Shown: positions 45,121 through 59,770, counted from the stretch's first letter. The stretch: 64,000 nucleotides of DNA from Plantago major (GCA_026545765.1 CM048840.1:32616765-32680764), one strand, 5' to 3'. Numbers and translations: made by a program. Notes: generated by a model not told the origin, from the sequence alone.

Positions 45121-48100
45121 TTATATCAATTGTTTGTTTGGAGGCTTGCCTCCAAATTCAGTTGTTATTGGCTTTTTCCTTTCAAACTTGTCCTTCACTC
45201 TTTGCTTTTTCCTTCCTTTGGTTTGTGTAAAGTATGGATCGCGTACACCTGTTGAATCACAGCTTGTTGATGCCTTTGATGTTTTTGGGTCTGTTGTTTT
45301 GGGTATATCCTTAAATGTTGATGCTTCTATTATAGCTCTGATTGCTAGTAAGTCACGTTGGTACCCATCCTCTAATATTCTTCTAGCATCCATGTTCCCT
45401 TCTGACTTTAATACCAGTTCAGTGAAGTTTCTGTTCATTATCTGTCTCCAAGCGATGCATTCCTGTTCATTTGTTAAAACAATTTACTGAGAACATACTA
45501 GTAATAATAGAGATCATGGAATAATTTATTTAGATTAAGTAAAAATAATCAGAAAATATTAAAATCATAGAGTATATTTTTTACCTGTGCATTTTCATTT
45601 GATGTCTTTGTATGGTTTATGCGATCCCATACTTTTTCTTTTGATGTCTTTGTCCACCTCTTCATGATATACTCTTTTGGAATGCGCTTGATGTTGTTTT
45701 TGTCTAGCACACGTATGCAGTGTTTGCACAACCACCCAACAGATTCAAAATGCTTGCAAGTACAAGTCACTTCCACCCTTCCGTTTTCATGTTTTATATA
45801 TATATCACACTGCATTCCATTTCTGTTTCATCCTCAGGTTTGACATCATACATTATTTTGTCACCCAGTCTCACAGCTTCATAAGCATCTGTAGCTAGGG
45901 ATCTTCTAAACTCTTTTTGGAAGTATTTGAATATTTTTAATGTGTATACCTGATAACATAGGAACTATTATTGATAACATAGGAACTATTATTGATATCA
46001 TAGAGTTTATAGCTGATAACATATGAACTATTTATTGATAACATAGTGTTTTTTTTACCTTTGCTGCATGTTTCACAAGTCCAGTAGGTATGTATATCTT
46101 TGGTTCGTATAGGGAATTTTTGAATTCCTTATGTATCTCATTTGTCCTCCAACGGTTGATCATTGCATCAAATAATTTTAAGAATTTTGTGAGAGAGGTG
46201 CTCTTATTTGCATTGAATGATATGGCATTGTTTGTGCTTTCACTACGTTGGGATGATAATATTCCTGCTGAAAAGGAATCTTTGCTTAGTGCTGTAGCCC
46301 ATTTCTCTCTTAGCTCGTATAATCGGTTGAACCAACTATCATTCTCAAGTTCATATTTTTCAACCATGTACTTCCAGTTCTCTTCAAAATGCTCCCTATT
46401 TAGTGATCCTTGAAGACATTGATGAAAAGCATTCTTGAAACGATCATCATTTTTCAGTCTTCCACAGTGGCTTATTGCATTTTTAAACAGGTGCCAAAGG
46501 CATAGTCTATGGCTGGTATCATCACTAAATACCTGTAATAATGTAATCATATTGTTGAGATGAGATCATAATAGTTATATATGATATCATAACAGTTATA
46601 TATGATATCATAATAGTTATATATGATATCATAACAGTTATACATGAGATCATAATAGTTGTATATGATATCATAGGAATTATACATGAGATCATACAAG
46701 TTATATATGATATCATAGGAATTATACATGAGAACATAGAAGTTATATATGATATCATAACAGTTATACATGAGATCATAATAGTTGTATATGATATCAT
46801 AGGAATTATATATGAGATCATAGAAGTTATATATGATATAATAGGAATTATACATGAGATCATAGAAGTTATATATGACATCATAGCAGTTATACATGAG
46901 ATCATAATAGTTATATATGATATCAAAGGAATTATACATGAGATCATAGAAGTTATATATGATATAATAGGAATTATACATGAGATCATAGAAGTTATAT
47001 ATGATATCATAGCAGTTATACATGAGATCATAATAGTTATATATGATATCATATAAATTATACGTGAGATCATAATAGTTATATATGACATCATAGTAGT
47101 TATACTTGAGTTGAGAATATAGTACCAGTTCAATTCCTTTTGATATAGCAAAGTCTTGATCAGTGAATATCGTAGCTGGTTTCTTATCCCCCATGGATTT
47201 CATGAACTCAGTTAGAAGCCAAACAAAGGACTCAGTGGATTCATTAGCTATGAATGCACAACCAAACATAACATTGTTCCAGTGGTTGTTTACCCCTACA
47301 AAAGGCGCGCACACGAGTCCATATTTATTTGTTCTGTATGTTGTATCAAACACTACAATATCACCATAGAGTCTATAATCATCTTTCATCATGGAGTCCC
47401 TCCAAAACAAGTTGCATAGCTTGCCATCTTCATCCAACTTTTGGGTGTAGTAGAACTGAGGATCTTGGGTTTGTCTTTCTTTTAGTATGTCGAGAACATT
47501 ACGCATCATTACCCATTTCCTTTGTTCTTTTCACCTTTACAAAGTTGATGTGGTCCCTTTCTATGTGTCCAACATTCTCCTGCCCTCCTGCACTTGCTAC
47601 CATATATTTAAAAGCATCGGTTGGACGTAGTCCAGCATCCTCCATAAGCTCAATTGTTTTTGCCTTATCAGCTGTTATTGTCCTTTCAACGCGGTGTAAG
47701 TGTGACCATTCTGGTCTAGTCAAAGCATGGTTGTGATTTTCAACATGCCTGATGACTTTGTAGTAGTGATTGATGGTGTCACAACTTATCACAAGTTTAG
47801 CTTTGCAACCAGTTTTTATTATACAATCCACACGTCGTTTTCTTTTGTTTCTGCTACCTTTACCTTCTTCAACGGTTGGGGAAGGTGTTATGACAGGTGT
47901 TTTTGGTGTTGCTTCTGGTTTTCCAGCACGACTACACATAAAATACTTCTCATAAACTTTGCCATTTTTATCAAGTCTTGATGTGCACTTTTTGAATGTG
48001 AATCCAACCTTGGCAGCATGCTTTCTATATAATTTGTGTAGGTCCTCCAATTTGTTTGCCTCTCTATTGATTAAGCTGCCTCCGACATTAAATTCATCAT

Positions 48101-48158
48101 TATCAGTCACCGTTGACATTGCCAAACTGTCATTGTTTGCGTTATCAACAACAACCAT
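45121..48158 (-). pseudogene. FAR1-like Mutator (MULE) transposase gene of element B
   Basis: Exons on the minus strand: about 48158-47500 (FAR1/WRKY-GCM1-type DNA-binding domain: LYRKHAAKVGFTFKK, C-x-C and HNHAL zinc ligands), about 47515-47126 (DDE core, FDTTYRTN and IFTDQDFAI aspartates), 46532-about 46068 (RLCLWHLFKN and the glutamate in SSQRSESTNNAI), about 45952-45554 (SWIM finger CTCKHFESVGWLCKHC) and about 45460-45121 (basic tail). Related proteins became plant FAR1/FHY3 transcription factors. A further 5' exon may lie near 48905-48840 (MRIDDDIELQIPV) but its splice phase does not fit. Breaks: a frameshift near 47505 and another at a TATATATA run near 45795. Confidence 0.82.
46533..47125 (-). 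repeat. 21-bp minisatellite filling a transposase intron
   Basis: The intron (donor GTACTA at 47125, acceptor CAG at about 46533) is almost wholly a tandem array of TTATATATGATATCATAGGAA and TTATACATGAGATCATAGAAG, alternating in 42-bp pairs. About 26 units lie between 46555 and 47110. Because 21 is a multiple of three and the unit lacks stops in some frames, it gives long spurious frames with a seven-residue period on the minus strand. Confidence 0.9.
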
Positions 48159-48159
48159 T

Positions 48160-48850
48160 GCTGCAATTAAGATCATAGAAGTTATAATTGAGATCATAAC
48201 AGTTCATTCTGATATCATAGTAGTTATAATTGATATCATAGAAAACATATCAGTTAATATATGATAGGAGTAATCTTTGATATCATAATAGTTATATTTG
48301 ATATCATAGTGCTCATATTTGAGATCATAGAAAACATATTAGTTAATATATCAGTAGTAATTTTTGATATCATAGTACTCATATTTGATATCATAGTTGT
48401 AATTGTTGATATCATAGTACTTATGTTGACAGTTGAGTTCATAGACCACAATATTTATTGCAGAGAGCATGGTGAATATAATAGTGAATAAGGCAGATAA
48501 CATAGTAGTTTTTGTAGAGATCATAGTGACTATAATAGAGAACATAGTACTTATTGCAGAGTGCATAGTTACTATAATATAAAACATAAAACTAGTTGCA
48601 AAGGTGCTTAAAACAGAGTACATAGTAGTTTTTGCACAGATCATGGTGAATATAGTAGAGAACATAGAATTAGTTGTAGAAATCATAGAATTCATAGTAG
48701 AAAACTGTAGAGATCATGAACCTGTAGAGAACAACTTTTTATTGAGTGAAAAGGTATAAATCATAGTAGAAAACTGTAGAGAACAACTTTTTTTTGATTG
48801 AAAAGGCATAAATCATAGTAGAAACTGTAGAGATCATGAACCTGTGCTTT
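48160..48850. repeat. 21-bp motif array 5' of the transposase gene
   Basis: Copies of GATATCATAG, GAGATCATAG, GATAACATAG and GAGAACATAG are spaced mostly 20-22 bp. From 48730 the spacing changes into longer duplicated units (AAATCATAGTAGAAAACTGTAG). Orientation on the plus strand is the same as in the protease half of the element. Confidence 0.85.
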
Positions 48851-49300
48851 GTATCTCTGGAGATTCACTGGTATTTGTAGTTCGATGTCGTCGTCGATTC
48901 GCATCTATGAACAGCAACGAACATAAATATCAATGAAATATCATTCGTATGAACAGAAATAGCAATGAAATATCGACGTAAACATGAAAAACGATGAAAA
49001 TTGTTCCAAATAAGAGATAACCTTAGTTTTCGATCGCGTTTTTTGCAGAATTTGACTATGTATCTTCTCAGCTGACAGTTTCTATAGGCAGATCGTCGAC
49101 GTTTGATCGGAAAATCAGGTTGATTAGCTGGTTTCTCGAACTAGTTGCTCGCCCTTGGTTGGGAGAATTTTAGAGAGAGAATGTTGAGAGAGCTGAAAGC
49201 GTAATAATGACGGCAAGTGGGTTAGGAAACCGGGTTATATCGTTTATATATGGATCCATTTTAACGACTTGGTAGTTGGCCCTTGGTTGGGTGTCTTTTA

Positions 49301-50426
49301 GGAACTAGTTTTTATTTTGAGGTTAATATGTAATATTAGAAACTTTGTTTCTATGTCTCTATCTAGAGGTTGTTTCTTAGAAAATTTACTCTTTTTAATC
49401 ATTATAGATCTAAGTGAAAAGTGATATCTATAAAAGTAAATATGCAAAAACTCCAAACAAATAATAAATTCAGGTACCTTTGTGTCAAAATTATAGTTGG
49501 AGTACATTTGTGTCAAAACTTACTTGGGTACCAGGTTATTTAATTTGATTTACCACAATTTTAGTTTAATTTTTAAACTTTAAAAATAATAAATTCATAT
49601 CGAGTGGACCCAATTTTCTTTCGAGTTTCATAGTTTTCGATTCGGAGATGCTCCAAGCACCGATCTACTCGAGTCGACCAGACGAGTTTGATAACATAGC
49701 TCAAAGCAATCCCATGTTATCGAATATTGCTCATGTATAGTTTAGGGAGTAGATTGACTGGATCTCAATATTGACCCATGTCCTTTATGTTGTTGGAGTA
49801 TGGCATTAACACAATTATGTTTTACAACTGCTTCATAGCCTATACATATTATGTGTAACTTTCCATTGTTTTGTACCCGTATCATAGTGTATGCGCTGAA
49901 ACACATAGCTAGTATACCAATAGTACTACTTAGTAATTAAGGTAAAATTTTCAGTTCCAATGTTCCAAATTTCCAAATAATGTTGCGACAAACTAATTAT
50001 TCTAACGATCTTTTATTTAAAATTTCAAACTCGTCCACATTTATGTTAATACGACAGGATTATATATATTTAGTTAGTTTTAAAGTAAGATTGTTTTAAT
50101 AAATTTATATTTGTTGCTGTGATTTTTATTTTATATCTACAACAAACGAAGCACCTTATCTATGGTGGTAAATCCTACCCGAAAATATAAAACACATATT
50201 TGAAAGACCACACGAGTAAAGCTTTTGCGAGAGACATTGAGATAATATTTCATGTTTATCAGCAAAAATGACATGTTTTTCTACAAATATCATGAGACTG
50301 CTTGACATGCGACTAAAATCAAGAAAGCCTCGTTAGAAACAGTTAAACTTTTTCTTAACTCAAAGTTTTAATCGCGTACCAAACAATACTTACATCCAAC
50401 TTTTCATTATCCTATATTAATAAATA
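49301..50426. other. Intergenic, no gene seen
   Basis: AT-rich sequence without recognisable frames, RNA genes or paired repeats. Confidence 0.5.
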
Positions 50427-50697
50427 CTCCCTCCGTCCCATAGAAGTTGTCCACTTTTGCCATTTTCAGCGTCCGGTAGTGTTGTTCACTTTCATTTTTT
50501 GCCATTTTAGGAATAATTATATAATTTTATATCCTCCACTACTCCTAAAAAAGTCAAAAAGTATCTTAAACAATCAAACCAACTACCAATAAAGTTATAA
50601 AGTAAACCCCACATGTACTATATAGCGTTATAATATTACTCTCTTTAAAACTTGTGCATGAACAGCAACGTGAACAGCTTCTCCGAGACAGAGGGAA
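50427..50697 (+). mobile_element. Stowaway-like MITE (copy 2)
   Basis: CTCCCTCCGTCCCATAGAAG at 50427 is a canonical Stowaway terminus. The right end CGAGACAGAGGGAA is its degenerate complement. TA flanks both sides (50425-50426, 50698-50699). It aligns end to end with the copy at 9901-10152. Confidence 0.88.
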
Positions 50698-50805
50698 TAT
50701 ATGATATTTGTAGCTAATGCTTAATCATGTTTATCGATAGGTTGACATCTGGTAAAAGTTTATATAAATAAAAAATGTTTAATTAGGATTGTCGGGAGAA
50801 AAAAC

Positions 50806-51086
50806 GGGTTGTTTGGCACGAAACTATAATTGAGTGAATTTCAATTGAGGTATAACTGATGAATAGTAATTAAATTTTAATTGAGTTGTGAAATTTTATA
50901 TTTTATATTTTGTATAAAATTAAAATTTTATAGGTGTTTTTGTATGTTTGTTATATAGTTTTTGAATTAATTGATTGTGTTCAATTATAAAATTGCAATG
51001 TTGTCTCAATTATAATGGTATGGCCAAATATGAAAGTGAAGTCCGAGTCAATTAAAACGGGACTTAAACTCTATCCCAATCAACCC
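50806..51086. mobile_element. MITE related to 15161-15682, next to AT-hook gene promoter
   Basis: GGGTTGTTTGGCA at 50806 and TCCCAATCAACCC ending at 51086 form an imperfect TIR. Interior text (AATTTCAATTGAGGTATAAC, AATTATAAAATTGCAATGTT, GTCCGAGTCAATTAAAAC) matches the right half of the 15161-15682 element. Flanking duplication is unclear. It lies immediately upstream of the transcribed leader of the 52960 gene. Confidence 0.65.
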
Positions 51087-51223
51087 GAAAGAAGTTCATC
51101 CCAATTTGATTGTTTCACCCCAGTAAATTTAGTTGTTTCACTGCAGTTTTCACGTTTTACCCTTGGCTTCCACAAAGAGTACACAACAGACCAGAGTGAG
51201 AACAGCAAACTCAAGATTTATAG

Positions 51224-51253
<30 letters not shown>
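51224..51253. repeat. (AC)n microsatellite
   Basis: About 15 AC dinucleotides lie in the presumed promoter or 5' UTR of the AT-hook-like gene. Confidence 0.95.
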
Positions 51254-51256
<3 letters not shown>

Positions 51257-51299
51257 TCCTTGACCACTACACATACACAGAATCTGCTCAAAACCAATC

Positions 51300-52959
51300 C
51301 TCAAAAATCTCTTCACGTTCCTCTTCAGCTAAAGCCTCTCTCACTATCCCTTTCACTCGTTTACTATCATCATAATCTCATTCTGCTGTAACTGTATTTC
51401 ACCTCTATTTTCGTTATACTTCTTGGCCTGTTTACTACTCATCATATCAAATAACAGCCAAATCTTGGATCATTTGGTATCTATTTTCAGCTTCATTCAT
51501 CTGGGATTTTTCTAAGATCACATCTTTTTTCAAAATAAAGTAGCAGTTTTAATCTTTGGTGGTTTTGGAGTATTTGTTGCGCACATGGTTTGACAGATTC
51601 AGTCCAGTTTCTTGTTGATGATTTCTTGGTAAGTTTTAATTCACCTTTTGATTTCAGTCTCAAGTGATTTAAGTAGTGATATTATGTTGGTTAGACTAAA
51701 ATCTCGAGTCTTGTGGCCTATTTGTGATGTGAGTAGCCTATGGATCTGAATTTATTTTGTTTGATTTCAAAATGGTTATGACCTTTCAAAGATTGGTTTT
51801 TCTGCTCTGCATGTAGTTCTTGAATTCACATATTGGCATCTTGTTTGTTGGAAATGTCTCTTCAAGTGTATTTTCATTTGAATTCAAGTCTTATAGTTTC
51901 TGTTCATTTTCTTTTCTTGGTTGTTTCTGATTCATTTGTCCTCTGTGAGTTTGTGTATGTGTGTTGTTTTTCCTTTCTTTGTCTCCTTTTTCTTTTTCAG
52001 AAACCAGATTAGCTAATCTGTGTTTGTTTTACTTTCACACGAGTAAGATGAAGTTGAAATTCATATGATTGCTTCTGGATCAAATACTTTTGGATATTCT
52101 TATGTTGATGTTTGATTTCCTGATTCAACCTTTCCTAGTAGCTGTTTTCAGGGTATTTACTCGTTGTGTCCAAAGGGGAAATCTGGTCCAAATGGTTGCT
52201 AACAATTTTTGTTTTTGCCTTCGCCTTGGAAGTTTTGAGTGAAGAACTGTATGGTGGATGTTACATAGTATAATTCATGGGGGTATGGATGACCATATTG
52301 CAGATGCTATTGGGTTTATTCACTTGCACATTCGAAGGATCCCTTGTGTTTTCTTGTAGAAATCGTTAGGCTTACGATCTTGTCTGTTAATAGAGTCTAG
52401 AAATGAAACTTAGATAAGCAGTGACTTTTACTTGCTGCTCTATGTCTAAGATATTGTCTCCTGTGCATGAGTATGTTTCAGTCCTTGACTATCAAATTCC
52501 AAAGCCTTGATATGTGTTTTTAGTGTATGCATGAAGTATGAACTTGAAATATGGGGAACAAGTTCGCCATCTGTTTGCGTTGCAGTGTTGAACAAAATTA
52601 GAGTCCAAAGAAATCTATATAGGTCCTTTGTTTGATTGAAAGCCTCTTAGCCTGGTTGTGGATTCTCATAATTAGGATTGGTGAATGAAGTGATATAAAT
52701 ATGAGATTTTTTTCCAAACCTGTGAAACAAATCTGTAGGCTTGTTGTAACCCCATGGAACTAAGAGATACTTTCAAAGTGCCCAAACTAAAGCCTGACTG
52801 GAGCAAGTTTGGTTTGCTGTTGATGAAAAATTTTATAGCTGTTTTTTTCCATGTAAATTTTACATTTCTGTTTATTTTGTAGACTAATGTACCGTTTATG
52901 GTTGTTTTTTGCTGCAGAAAAATTAGGATCTTGTGTTGCATATCTAGTCCGAAGATATA
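51300..52959 (+). other. 5' UTR with long intron of the AT-hook-like gene
   Basis: A consensus donor (TTG/GTAAGTTTTAA at 51629) and a polypyrimidine-CAG acceptor at 52915-52917 bound a 1.29-kb intron without coding features. Exon 2 then runs AAAAATTAGGATC to the ATG at 52960. Leader introns of this length are common in plant housekeeping genes. The transcript start is not fixed. Confidence 0.5.
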
Positions 52960-53355
52960 ATGGGCAGGGGCAGATCAAAGGGAAAGAAGAACCATGATGA
53001 TCTTGGGAGTGGCGAGGAAGAAAAGATTCCTGCACAGAAGAGAAGAGGGAGACCTCAGAAAACAATCAAAGACGAGATAGAGGAAGATGAAGCTCCGAAG
53101 CTAGAAGATGAAGATAGTGATGACACCACCGGCGTGGATAAAGACGTGAAAAGTAAAAATGGGATGCAGAATGGAAAGAAACGAAAGAAGAATGTGCAAG
53201 CCAAGGACAAAGCCAACTCCGTGAAGGAGGAAACTGAAAATGGGACGAGATTGAACACCGAGGAGTCAAATAAATCGAATGGATTCCGTCACAGTCGCAG
53301 CAGGCGGAAGAGCACGCCTCGTCGAGCTGCTGAAGCAGTTGTTGAGTGCAACTGA
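52960..53355 (+). CDS. Small basic/acidic nuclear protein with AT-hook-like motif (131 aa)
   Basis: The frame starts MGRGRSKGKKNHDD and has an AT-hook core RRGRPQK at residues 28-34. An acidic stretch (DEIEEDEAPKLEDEDSDD, about 38-55) follows, then a lysine-rich segment NGKKRKKN that could be a nuclear localisation signal. The C-terminal block GFRHSRSRRKSTPRRAAEAV looks conserved. The AT-hook suggests minor-groove DNA binding in AT-rich DNA and a nuclear role; the precise function is unknown to me. The whole coding region lies in one exon after a probable 5' UTR intron. Confidence 0.8.
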   Translation: MGRGRSKGKKNHDDLGSGEEEKIPAQKRRGRPQKTIKDEIEEDEAPKLEDEDSDDTTGVDKDVKSKNGMQNGKKRKKNVQAKDKANSVKEETENGTRLNTEESNKSNGFRHSRSRRKSTPRRAAEAVVECN

Positions 53356-54162
53356 AGGAATTGGATTGTTTCCAGCATTAAGCAGTGTTTTGATGGAAGT
53401 GAGATCTAGTCATCTCTTCTTCTGTTCCTTTTCCTTGGTGCAATTTTTTGTCTAATTCCTTCTCTTGTTTTGGAAGTTTATGGCATGTTGTTCTTTGATG
53501 TTCTCTTATGTCGCCATAACATGTAAGACATCAGTGCCATGCGGTGACAATGAAATTTGTGTGACTTTCAGATTCAGTTGATTGTTATTCTTTTTGTTAT
53601 ATTCATAGAGCTCCTCTGTTATGTGTTCTACAGAGTTGCATTTAAAACACAATGTACGATCTTGGAGTTGGCTGAAATCAATATCAGCTGGCTCCAAGAG
53701 AACTGTTGTTATTGCAAGTACTGGTCTATGATTCAGACTCTTTCTAGTCTTGGCAGTGAAGGGTGGTACGACAATTGCTGCGTACTTATCACACTGTTTG
53801 GATTTGGAATGCTTGCAGTATAACCCTGTAACAGAAAAACTGTTTGTTGTAGCTTCTCTACCTGTTGTCCTCATTGTTTGTGTAATGGATGACCCATGGC
53901 TCTGGAACTTTGGACCATTATGTTATTTCTGGAGTCCGAGACTCTAAAGACGTGGAATTGTGAATGTAACGGTGAGGGAGGAGCTGTTCGATGTGGATGT
54001 TGCAGGTGGAACTTGCTTTTTGTTTCTTTACAAGATTAGTTATTAATCATGAAAAACAGTCTTTAAACAATGCAGGTAGATCACACATAATACCTGGTTC
54101 TAGCATCTCATATTATCATGCATGGAAGTTCTATCTTTACTCTGTATCAACCCATATCAACT
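53356..54162. other. 3' flank and intergenic, no gene seen
   Basis: Overlapping frames on both strands between 53506 and 53947 have no motifs. I support no gene here; the region holds the promoter of the beta-glucosidase gene, without clear elements. Confidence 0.45.
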
Positions 54163-56896
<2,734 letters not shown>

Positions 56897-57150
56897 TTTA
56901 GTTATCACGTAGAGGCATGTAAAATGCAGAAGTGAAGATCCTATATTGCCTTTAGAACAAATTCTAATCTTGTGCTGGTTTAAATTGCATCACAGAAGCT
57001 GGCTATTAGTTTGACAGGTGATTAGTTGTCATTTTGATTTGCTTGTATTGCTTATGCGTTTTTTTTTATCATATGGATCTTTGCTCATTGCGTTTTCTTT
57101 TCTTCAAATTATCTCATAGTATTACTGCATTATTATCGTTGTCAGTTTGA
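56897..57150. other. Beta-glucosidase 3' flank
   Basis: Presumed 3' UTR, T-rich; no other feature. Confidence 0.4.
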
Positions 57151-58905
57151 CTATAAAGATGGTGAAAATGAGGAGTTAAGTAATGATTAAATCTGTTATT
57201 CAAGCCATCCCACTTATGTGATGGGGTGTTTTAAATTACCGGATTACCTTCTTCATGAGATCGAGTCTATTATTGCTAAATTTTGGTGGGTGATGGTAAA
57301 AAGAAAAAGGTCCATTGGATTCGGTGGGTTTCTTTGTGTGACTCGAAAAGGGATGGAGGGATAGAATTTCGTGATCTTCGCTCTTTTAACCTTGTGATGC
57401 TTGGAAAGCAGATTTGGAGAGTTATTTTTTACCCAAATTCCCTCTTGAGTCGTGTTTTTAAAGCCAAATATTTCCCAGATTCGGATATTCTTGAAGCCAC
57501 CCCCAAACAAAACTCTCCGTTCACTTGGAAGAGTATTTGTCACGCTTTGGATCTTGTTAGACATGGTATAAGATGGTGGGAGGAAATGGGAGAAGCATTG
57601 ATGCGTGGAATGATGCTTGGCTACCACGAGATTCGGGTTTTAAACCTTTTACCAATTTCCTTCATATGGATTACACTATTGCTTCTCTGTTTGCGGATTC
57701 TGGTGTGGGTTGGGATGTGAACCTGGTTTGGAGTATGTTTTGGGATGCAGACGCTAACAGCATCCTGCAGATTCCATTGCCCTTGTTGGATGTCGAGGAC
57801 TGTTGGATTTGGCATAATTCTAAGAGTGGACACTACACATTTAGTAGCGCCTATCATCTAGCACGGACCCTTAAGCAGGCTGAACAGCTGAATAAAGTTG
57901 GTACTACTAGTGTTTCGAACAAAGAAGACTTGAATTGGGCTTGGAAAATTAAACTTTCGAACAAAATAAAAAAATTTCTTTGGCGTGTTATGCGGAATGC
58001 ACTTCCTGTTTCTGTTGCTTTATGTCGTAGAGGAATTGATGTAGATGTTAAGTGTCCAGTCTGCTCTTTGGATGCGGAGTCGTTATTACATATTCTCCGC
58101 GATTGCTCCTATGCTCGTCTCTATTGGGCCCTTACACCATTACCACATGTGATTATTTCTGGTAATTCACAAGATGTTTCTGTTTGGATTGCACAGGTAC
58201 GAAAGAATCTATCCATGGAGGATTTCGACTTTTTCATCACATCTTACTGGACTATATGGTGTCACATAAATAAATTGGTCCATGAAGCTAAAGGCTTTGA
58301 TGCAATGGAGTCTGTCCCATTTGTGCATCGATATATTGCGAAATACAGGGAGGCGCAAACTCTGTACTCCAGCCCAAGACCACCTGAACCAGCTCAAGTT
58401 TGGGTACCACCATTACAGGGGATAATTAAAATCAACTTCGATGCGTCTTTTCGGCAAGCCACAAACGAAACCAGTGTGGGGATTGTAGCTCGAGATTGTT
58501 CTGGACAAGTCTTGGCATGGCAACGATGTAGTTTTCACTTCACCCCCACTCCAGAAGTAGTCGAGGCGCTCGCAGCTCGAAGTGCAATGATACTTGCGTA
58601 TGGCAAGGATTGGCAGCATGTGGAGTTTGAAGGAGATTGTGCTACTGTAATCTCCCAGCTACAAGGACAAGAGGCTTCACTCTCCTCTATATAGAGAATA
58701 TCATTGAAGAAACCAAAACCATCTCTTTAGTTTTTCATTATGTTTCCTTTAAGTTTGTTAGATGTTGTTATAATTCTTTTGCGCATTTGATAGCTACTCG
58801 TGTTTTTGTTGATGGTATGGGTTTTTCTGATGTCCCGGTTGCGAATTCGGATGTACTTTGAGTTCTACCTTATTAATGAAATGATATATTTCTTCAAAAA
58901 AAAAG
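57150..58905 (+). mobile_element. 5'-truncated L1-type LINE fragment with RNase H and poly(A)
   Basis: The fragment starts in the RT thumb region (VIQAIPTYVMGCFKLPDYLL-like text near 57200). It continues with FWWGDGKKKKVHWIRW, KRDGGIEFRDLRSFNLVMLG, a zinc-binding RVT region (CPVCSLDAESLLHILRDC) and an RNase H domain (NFDASFRQATNE, EALAARSAM, EGDCATVI). One frameshift near 57573 separates the two main frames; the second runs 57573-58694. An A-rich tail of nine bases ends at about 58904. It is better preserved than the LINE fragment at 27.8-30.0 kb and of a different sequence lineage. Confidence 0.85.
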
Positions 58906-59770
58906 TACGTTTGGTTGGACGGTCATTACCGATTATAATTTCCAACATAGAATGAAATAAAAGTGCCATAAACTAATCGGTGCCACTTTTATGTAATCTT
59001 TTCATTTAAATGTAGTTCCTTTATTCACAATCATTCATCATGATCTGGTAGGTGAACAACTTTCCTAGTCATTCCCTCTGATAGTTCTTTGTCAAACATG
59101 CTCTAAGTCACTCAGAGGCTAAAGACCACACTCTAGTCATCATTATAAGCGGTACATGAGGTTGGGGGTGGGGGAACTACTTTAAGCCGAATACGGGAAC
59201 TAGCTACACGTGCAAGAAGATATGCAGTCAAGTTAGCTTCTCGATATATAAATTAGATTTTCGGATACACAAAATGTTCCGGTTGTTCATGACAACTAAA
59301 TCAATTGCCCATTCGGAGTTGGTTGTTTACTTGCATTTTGCAATGATTAATTATGTGCCATATATGATACCATCTATACCAAAACAAATGTATTATTCTA
59401 AAATTTATAATTAACGAACTTCAGTTCTGACTACAAATTATTAATTTTAAATCGTAATAATATAATTTTTTCTTACTGGTATCCGCTGTCAACGAACTTT
59501 AATTTTGACTATAAGTTAATATTAAATCGTAATAGTAGAATTCCTTTTGTTTTAACTTCTCATTAGTATCCACTACATGCGACTAGTGCAGTTGAACATT
59601 GCCGAGTCCTTTTTGAGTGGCGGCTCTCCATCGGTGTTACACATTTACATTAAAAATTTACATAAACATAAAATATTATTAAAACATTATTTGTATCGTA
59701 ATTGCTTGACTGGATTAGTTGGGTGTGAATGTAAAAACACTGCCATTAGTGAAAAATAAGTAAAAATTAC
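58906..59770. other. Intergenic, no gene seen
   Basis: AT-rich sequence; short direct repeat ATTTTGACTATAAGTTAAT/AGTTCTGACTACAAATTATT near 59420-59520. No gene is supported. Confidence 0.45.

Larger units (their letters stand above)
39187..49300. mobile_element. Mutator-like element B with Ulp1-type protease, small gene and FAR1-like transposase
   Basis: About 10 kb holds a plus-strand C48-protease-type gene (40034-43785), a small plus-strand gene (44397-44728) and a minus-strand FAR1-like transposase gene (about 48158-45121). The layout of convergent transposase and Ulp1 genes is that of large Ulp1-bearing MULEs. The left end resembles the right end of inverted element A. I could not prove long terminal inverted repeats between its own two ends, nor a 9-bp target duplication, so limits are approximate. 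All three genes carry frameshifts. Introns and spacers are filled with a 21-bp-period motif. Confidence 0.8.

Noticed and set aside
46525..47151. Long Ile/Tyr/Ser/Met-rich repeat proteins on the minus strand
   Set aside because: They lie in a GT-AG intron made of a 21-bp minisatellite; only the flanking DDE exon is real coding sequence.
48254..48695. Threonine/methionine/isoleucine-rich frames
   Set aside because: Readings of the same 21-bp motif array upstream of the transposase.
53506..53947. Overlapping 65-122-residue frames downstream of the AT-hook-like gene
   Set aside because: Frames on both strands overlap, none has a recognisable domain, and the region looks like 3' UTR and intergenic DNA.
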